Translations under genes and position numbers: made by a program
NCBI GenBank assembly: GCA_944376695.1
Contig: CALWDM010000026.1
Span: forward strand, 1 to 38,399
Direction of reading: 5' to 3'
Length of the DNA: 38,399 bases
Source of the DNA: an uncultured Mediterraneibacter sp.
GTDB taxonomy: Bacteria; Bacillota; Clostridia; Lachnospirales; Lachnospiraceae
Notes under the pieces: generated by a model
The model's input: the letters and a program-made list of their open reading frames with translations, nothing else
What the model was told of the DNA's origin: nothing
Databases searched by the model: none
Part shown: positions 35,755 to 38,399 of the stretch, piece after piece
Layout: each line of letters begins with the position of its first letter
Position numbering within the stretch: the stretch's first letter is position 1

Positions 35755-35822
35755 AAGACCTTGACGGACTTCCGTCCGCCGTGATACAATACTACGGCGA
35801 ATGGAAGTTAGGTCTTTTTTTT
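35753..35822 (+). terminator. Terminator of the AI-2E gene, with inner hairpins
   Basis: AAAAGACCT (35753-35761) pairs with AGGTCTTTT (35810-35818), followed by T4. The long loop contains two further hairpins: GACGG-ACTT-CCGTC (35763-35776) and GCCGT/ACGGC (35779-35798 region). The next operon's promoter lies inside this structure. Confidence 0.65.
35761..35790 (+). promoter_or_regulatory. Promoter of the rpmG-secE-nusG-rplK-rplA group
   Basis: TTGACG (35761-35766), an 18-base spacer and TACAAT (35785-35790). The predicted start near 35797 means the new transcript carries only the 3' arm of the upstream terminator and therefore cannot form it. Confidence 0.7.
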
Positions 35823-35894
35823 ATGCCTAAAAATCGATGGTCTCGCAGCCATCAGCAACACGCAGGTAAATAAGTAAAAAGCGAGGTGGAAGTT

Positions 35895-36044
35895 GTGCGC
35901 ACGAGAATTACACTGGAGTGTACGGAATGCAAAAACCGTAACTACAACATGACAAAGGATAAGAAAACTCATCCGGACCGCATGGAAACCAAAAAGTACT
36001 GCAGATTCTGCAGAACACACACTCTGCATAAAGAGACGAAGTAA
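35895..36044 (+). CDS. rpmG: Large ribosomal subunit protein bL33
   Basis: A 49-residue ribosomal protein, starting at GTG with GAGGTGG upstream. Sequence [16 protein letters not shown] and [16 protein letters not shown] are typical of L33. Both zinc-ribbon pairs (CTEC and CRFC) are intact, so this is the zinc-binding (C+) form. It is the usual first gene before secE-nusG in Firmicutes. Confidence 0.95.
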   Translation: MRTRITLECTECKNRNYNMTKDKKTHPDRMETKKYCRFCRTHTLHKETK

Positions 36045-36064
36045 TCGTCAGGAGGAAGCAGCAT

Positions 36065-36262
36065 ATGAGTGAAAAAGAAAAAACTCAGAAGAAGAGCTGG
36101 TTCAAAGGGCTTCAGGCAGAGTTTAAGAAGGTCATTTGGCCAGACAGAAAAACACTGGCAAAACAGACTACGGCGGTTGTCGCTGTATCCGTAGTGCTTG
36201 GAGCGGTGATCGCAGTGATCGATGCGATCCTCAGATACGGGATCGACTTTTTGGTAAAGTAG
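36065..36262 (+). CDS. secE: Preprotein translocase subunit SecE
   Basis: The 65-residue short Gram-positive SecE, which clamps the SecY channel. A cytoplasmic amphipathic region with the conserved LQAEFKKVIWPDRKTLAKQT segment is followed by a single membrane span (about 36-60). AGGAGGAAG precedes the ATG. Confidence 0.96.
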   Translation: MSEKEKTQKKSWFKGLQAEFKKVIWPDRKTLAKQTTAVVAVSVVLGAVIAVIDAILRYGIDFLVK

Positions 36263-36287
36263 TTGGCCGCAGCGGAAAGGTGATTTT

Positions 36288-36806
36288 ATGTCAGAGGCAA
36301 AATGGTATGTAGTTCATACTTATTCAGGGTATGAGAACAAAGTAAAAGCGAACATTGACAAGACGATCGAAAACCGTCATCTGGAGGACCAGATCCTCGA
36401 GGTCCGCGTTCCCATGGAGGAAGTCACGGAGCTTAGGAACGGCGTCCAGAAGGCTGTCCAGAGGAAAATGTTCCCGGGATATGTCATGATCCATATGATC
36501 ATGAATGACGATACATGGTATGTCGTGAGAAATACACGCGGCGTTACCGGTTTCGTGGGACCGGGATCCAAGCCGGTGCCGCTTGAGGAAAGCGAGATGG
36601 CAAATCTGGGCATTAAGCGGGATAACGTGGTCGTCGATTTCGGAGCAGGCGATACGGTCGTTGTATTGAGCGGCGCGTGGGAAGGAACTGTGGGCGTTGT
36701 GCAGAGCATGAACGAACAGAAAAAGAGCCTGTCGATCAATGTTGAGCTATTTGGCCGCGAAACTCCGGTTGAACTTAGTTTTTCAGAAGTGAAAAAAATG
36801 AATTAG
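36288..36806 (+). CDS. nusG: Transcription termination/antitermination factor NusG
   Basis: A 172-residue NusG with the N-terminal NGN domain (starts SEAKWYVVHTYSGYENKVK; MFPGYVMIHM and VRNTRGVTGFVG blocks) and a C-terminal KOW domain (about 120-172, GDTVVVLSGAWEGTVGVV). It binds RNA polymerase and affects pausing, termination and coupling to the ribosome. AAAGGTG precedes the ATG. Confidence 0.97.
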   Translation: MSEAKWYVVHTYSGYENKVKANIDKTIENRHLEDQILEVRVPMEEVTELRNGVQKAVQRKMFPGYVMIHMIMNDDTWYVVRNTRGVTGFVGPGSKPVPLEESEMANLGIKRDNVVVDFGAGDTVVVLSGAWEGTVGVVQSMNEQKKSLSINVELFGRETPVELSFSEVKKMN

Positions 36807-36812
36807 AGATGA

Positions 36813-36842
36813 GTGGGAGGGGCGCAGCCCCGCAAATACCAC
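36813..36842 (+). promoter_or_regulatory. Putative L1-binding leader of rplK
   Basis: GTGGGAG (36813-36819), a GGGGC/GCCCC inner hairpin and AAATACCAC (36834-36842) reproduce the two sides of the L1-binding site in 23S rRNA. GTGG pairs with CCAC to close the element. It ends 2 nt before the AGGAGG-type ribosome site (36845-36850), so bound L1 would block initiation at rplK. A second, near-identical copy precedes rplA. Confidence 0.7.
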
Positions 36843-36857
36843 AAGGAGGTAATTGAA

Positions 36858-37283
36858 ATGGCAAAAAAAGTAGAAGGTTATATCAAATTACAGATTCCTG
36901 CCGGCAAGGCAACTCCGGCGCCGCCGGTAGGTCCTGCGCTTGGACAGCACGGCGTGAATATCGTTGAATTTACAAAGCAGTTCAATGCAAGAACAGCAGA
37001 CCAGGGCGACCTGATCATCCCGGTTGTGATCACAGTGTACAATGACAGAAGCTTCAGCTTCATCACAAAGACACCGCCGGCGGCAGTCCTGATTAAGAAA
37101 GCATGCAAGATCCAGTCCGGTTCCGGCGTGCCGAACAAGAACAAAGTCGCAACGATCACAAAGGCACAGCTCCAGGAGATCGCTGAGCTGAAGATGCCGG
37201 ACCTGAACGCAGCATCCGTAGAGGCCGCTATGAGCATGGTAGCCGGAACATGCCGTTCCATGGGAGTCGTTGTAGAGGAATAG
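36858..37283 (+). CDS. rplK: Large ribosomal subunit protein uL11
   Basis: L11 (141 residues) binds the GTPase centre of 23S rRNA. The N-terminal domain has [26 protein letters not shown], and the C-terminal rRNA-binding domain has [21 protein letters not shown]. The ATG at 36858 is fixed by AAGGAGGT; the earlier in-frame codon at 36813 lies within the leader element. Confidence 0.97.
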   Translation: MAKKVEGYIKLQIPAGKATPAPPVGPALGQHGVNIVEFTKQFNARTADQGDLIIPVVITVYNDRSFSFITKTPPAAVLIKKACKIQSGSGVPNKNKVATITKAQLQEIAELKMPDLNAASVEAAMSMVAGTCRSMGVVVEE

Positions 37284-37480
37284 AGCACTTGGCGATGCGC
37301 TGAACACTTAGCGATGCGCTGAACACTTAGCGAGGTGTTTTCGAGCTTAGTGTGAAGGCAGATACTCCGAACAGCGTGAGGAGTATCCTCATTCGAGCCT
37401 AGTGCGAATTCCGTTCCGTGAGATTAGCGAGGGCGAGCCGGAGGCGAAGCGCGAGCTTAGCGAACGGAACTACCTTATAG
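37284..37480 (+). repeat. Repeat- and hairpin-rich spacer between rplK and rplA
   Basis: A 19-bp unit (GCGATGCGCTGAACACTTA) is tandemly repeated perfectly at 37292-37310 and 37311-37329, with partial copies on both sides. Next come a hairpin GATACTCC (37361-37368)/GGAGTATC (37380-37387), three copies of a CGAGCYTAGYG motif near 37342, 37395 and 37452, and a long-range pair GTTCCGT (37413-37419)/ACGGAAC (37464-37470). No convincing ORF is present. Confidence 0.75.
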
Positions 37481-37489
37481 TTAAGTCAG

Positions 37490-37519
37490 GTGGGAGGGGC
37501 AATATCCCGCGAATACCAC
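37490..37519 (+). promoter_or_regulatory. Putative L1-binding leader of rplA (second copy)
   Basis: GTGGGAG (37490-37496) and GAATACCAC (37511-37519) flank a short GGGGC...TCCC hairpin. The element and the adjoining AAGGAGGT closely match those before rplK; differences in the inner stem (GGGGCGCAGCCCC against GGGGCAATATCCC) keep part of the pairing. It directly abuts the ribosome site of rplA. Confidence 0.7.
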
Positions 37520-37536
37520 AAGGAGGTTATTGTAAA

Positions 37537-38229
37537 ATGAAACGAGGAAAGAAATATATCGAAGCTGCAAAACTGATCGAGAGAGGGAATCTCTACGATA
37601 AGAATGAAGCAGTTGCATTAGTAAAGAAAGCAGCAACAGCAAAGTTTGACGAGACCATCGAGGCGCACATCAGAACTGGCTGCGACGGACGTCACGCTGA
37701 CCAGCAGATCCGCGGCGCGGTCGTTCTTCCGCATGGGACAGGTAAGAAAGTACGCATCCTTGTATTTGCAAAAGACGCAAAGGCTGAGGAAGCAAAAGCA
37801 GCAGGCGCTGATTTTGTGGGCGGAGATGAGCTGATCCCGAAGATCCAGAACGAGGGATGGCTTGACTTTGACGTAGTTGTTGCAACACCGGATATGATGG
37901 GCGTCGTAGGACGTCTCGGACGCGTTCTCGGACCGAAAGGCCTTATGCCGAACCCGAAGGCGGGAACAGTAACAATGGACGTGACAAAGGCGATCAACGA
38001 CATCAAAGCCGGTAAGATCGAGTATAGACTCGACAAGACAAACATTATCCACGTGCCCATCGGTAAGGCGTCCTTTACCGAGGAGCAGTTAGCGGACAAC
38101 TTCCAGACGCTGATCGACGCGATCAACAAGGCAAGACCGGCAGCGGTAAAGGGCCAGTACCTGAAGAGCGTGACTCTTACATCTACAATGGGCCCGGGCG
38201 TGAAGGTCAACCCGATGAAGCTCGCATAA
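37537..38229 (+). CDS. rplA: Large ribosomal subunit protein uL1
   Basis: L1 (230 residues) forms the mobile L1 stalk and is the classical translational repressor of its own operon. Family segments: [17 protein letters not shown] start, [46 protein letters not shown], and [17 protein letters not shown] near the end. The ATG at 37537 is fixed by AAGGAGGT and by the family N-terminus. Intact RNA-binding residues fit a regulator that recognises the leader elements. Confidence 0.97.
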   Translation: MKRGKKYIEAAKLIERGNLYDKNEAVALVKKAATAKFDETIEAHIRTGCDGRHADQQIRGAVVLPHGTGKKVRILVFAKDAKAEEAKAAGADFVGGDELIPKIQNEGWLDFDVVVATPDMMGVVGRLGRVLGPKGLMPNPKAGTVTMDVTKAINDIKAGKIEYRLDKTNIIHVPIGKASFTEEQLADNFQTLIDAINKARPAAVKGQYLKSVTLTSTMGPGVKVNPMKLA

Positions 38230-38249
38230 TTCATTAAATAAAGAAATCG

Positions 38250-38280
38250 AGGGTATATCAGATGCTGATATACCCTTGTT
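38250..38280 (+). terminator. Hairpin after rplA
   Basis: AGGGTATATCAG (38250-38261) pairs perfectly with CTGATATACCCT (38265-38276) around a 3-nt loop. The tail TGTTAAAT is poor in U, so it may be a partial terminator or attenuator before rplJ-rplL, which usually follow but are outside the window. Confidence 0.55.
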
Positions 38281-38319
38281 AAATATTGCGGATCTGCAAA
38301 TCTGCAAATACTAAATAAA

Positions 38320-38399
38320 AAGCTGTCAATAACTTTTGAAAATGTCACTTTTTAATTTTAAGTTTCACTTGAGAAAATGTCACTTTCATAAAAGGGCTT
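38320..38399. repeat. AATGTCACTT repeats at the window edge
   Basis: GAAAATGTCACTTT occurs at 38338-38351 and 38373-38386 (35 bp apart), with related TTTCACTTGAG between and TGTCAATAACTTTTG before. Multiple short terminal repeats starting with TG are typical of IS21-type element ends, but the element body would lie outside the window, so this is only suggestive. Confidence 0.4.

Noticed and set aside
37284..37480. CRISPR array
   Set aside because: Only two adjacent 19-bp repeats without unique spacers of regular length, and no cas genes.
37402..37536. Extended N-terminus of L1 from an upstream in-frame start
   Set aside because: It would translate through the repeat region and the leader element. 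The family N-terminus and the ribosome site both place the start at 37537.

Overview
The window looks like a chromosomal segment of a Lachnospiraceae-type Clostridia (Clostridium cluster XIVa gut anaerobe). Reasons: moderate-to-high GC with AGGAGG-type ribosome sites, a long Clostridium/Bacillus-type SRP RNA, a Na+-type V-ATPase operon in the Enterococcus/Clostridia order, the oxygen-sensitive two-subunit [4Fe-4S] L-serine dehydratase, and family-restricted proteins such as a DUF6128-like protein. The genus is not determined. No tRNA, rRNA, CRISPR array, prophage or complete insertion sequence is visible.

Layout. 1-2.1 kb: phosphate transporter (PiT) plus its DUF47/PhoU-like partner behind a near-consensus promoter. 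2.1-6.3 kb: a GGDEF-EAL protein whose EAL catalytic residues are replaced, a 4'-phosphopantetheinyl transferase, a VanY-like D,D-carboxypeptidase and an XRE-like regulator. 6.4-9.6 kb: dGTPase, a convergent DUF6128-like protein with a 36-bp tandem repeat, and tadA. 9.64-9.90 kb: SRP RNA on the minus strand with its own promoter and a terminator shared with tadA. 10.1-17.0 kb: a B12-binding radical SAM protein, a 33-residue membrane peptide, a VanW-family protein, an AIR-synthase-related protein, an Lrp/AsnC regulator, an aminotransferase and trmL. 17.0-20.9 kb: a serine module: a divergent LysR regulator, a Na+-coupled symporter, sdaAB and sdaAA. 21.0-29.9 kb: nine V-ATPase genes in the order G/H-like, I, K, E, C, F, A, B, D. 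The K subunit keeps the Na+ ligand set known from Enterococcus hirae.

29.9-34.4 kb is a visibly more AT-rich accessory patch. A GH106-like glycoside hydrolase on the minus strand is broken by a one-base frameshift in an A6 run (32100-32105) and lacks its N-terminus. It abuts the 3' third of an allose-kinase (AlsK)-like ROK gene on the plus strand. Homology to both divergent genes reaches the same point (about 32815-32831), so this looks like a deletion scar. Intact rpiB-like and alsE-like genes follow, so the patch reads as a decaying allose/allulose-type sugar locus.

34.5-38.4 kb: an AI-2E family permease, then rpmG-secE-nusG-rplK-rplA. The promoter for this group sits inside the terminator of the permease gene. 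The most striking regulatory observation is a pair of near-identical short hairpin leaders directly abutting the Shine-Dalgarno sites of rplK and rplA. Both carry the GTGGGAG ... AATACCAC signature of the L1 site in 23S rRNA, which suggests L1 controls both cistrons separately. The rplK-rplA gap also holds tandem 19-bp repeats and hairpins. The right edge carries repeated AATGTCACTT motifs that may be the end of a mobile element continuing outside the window.
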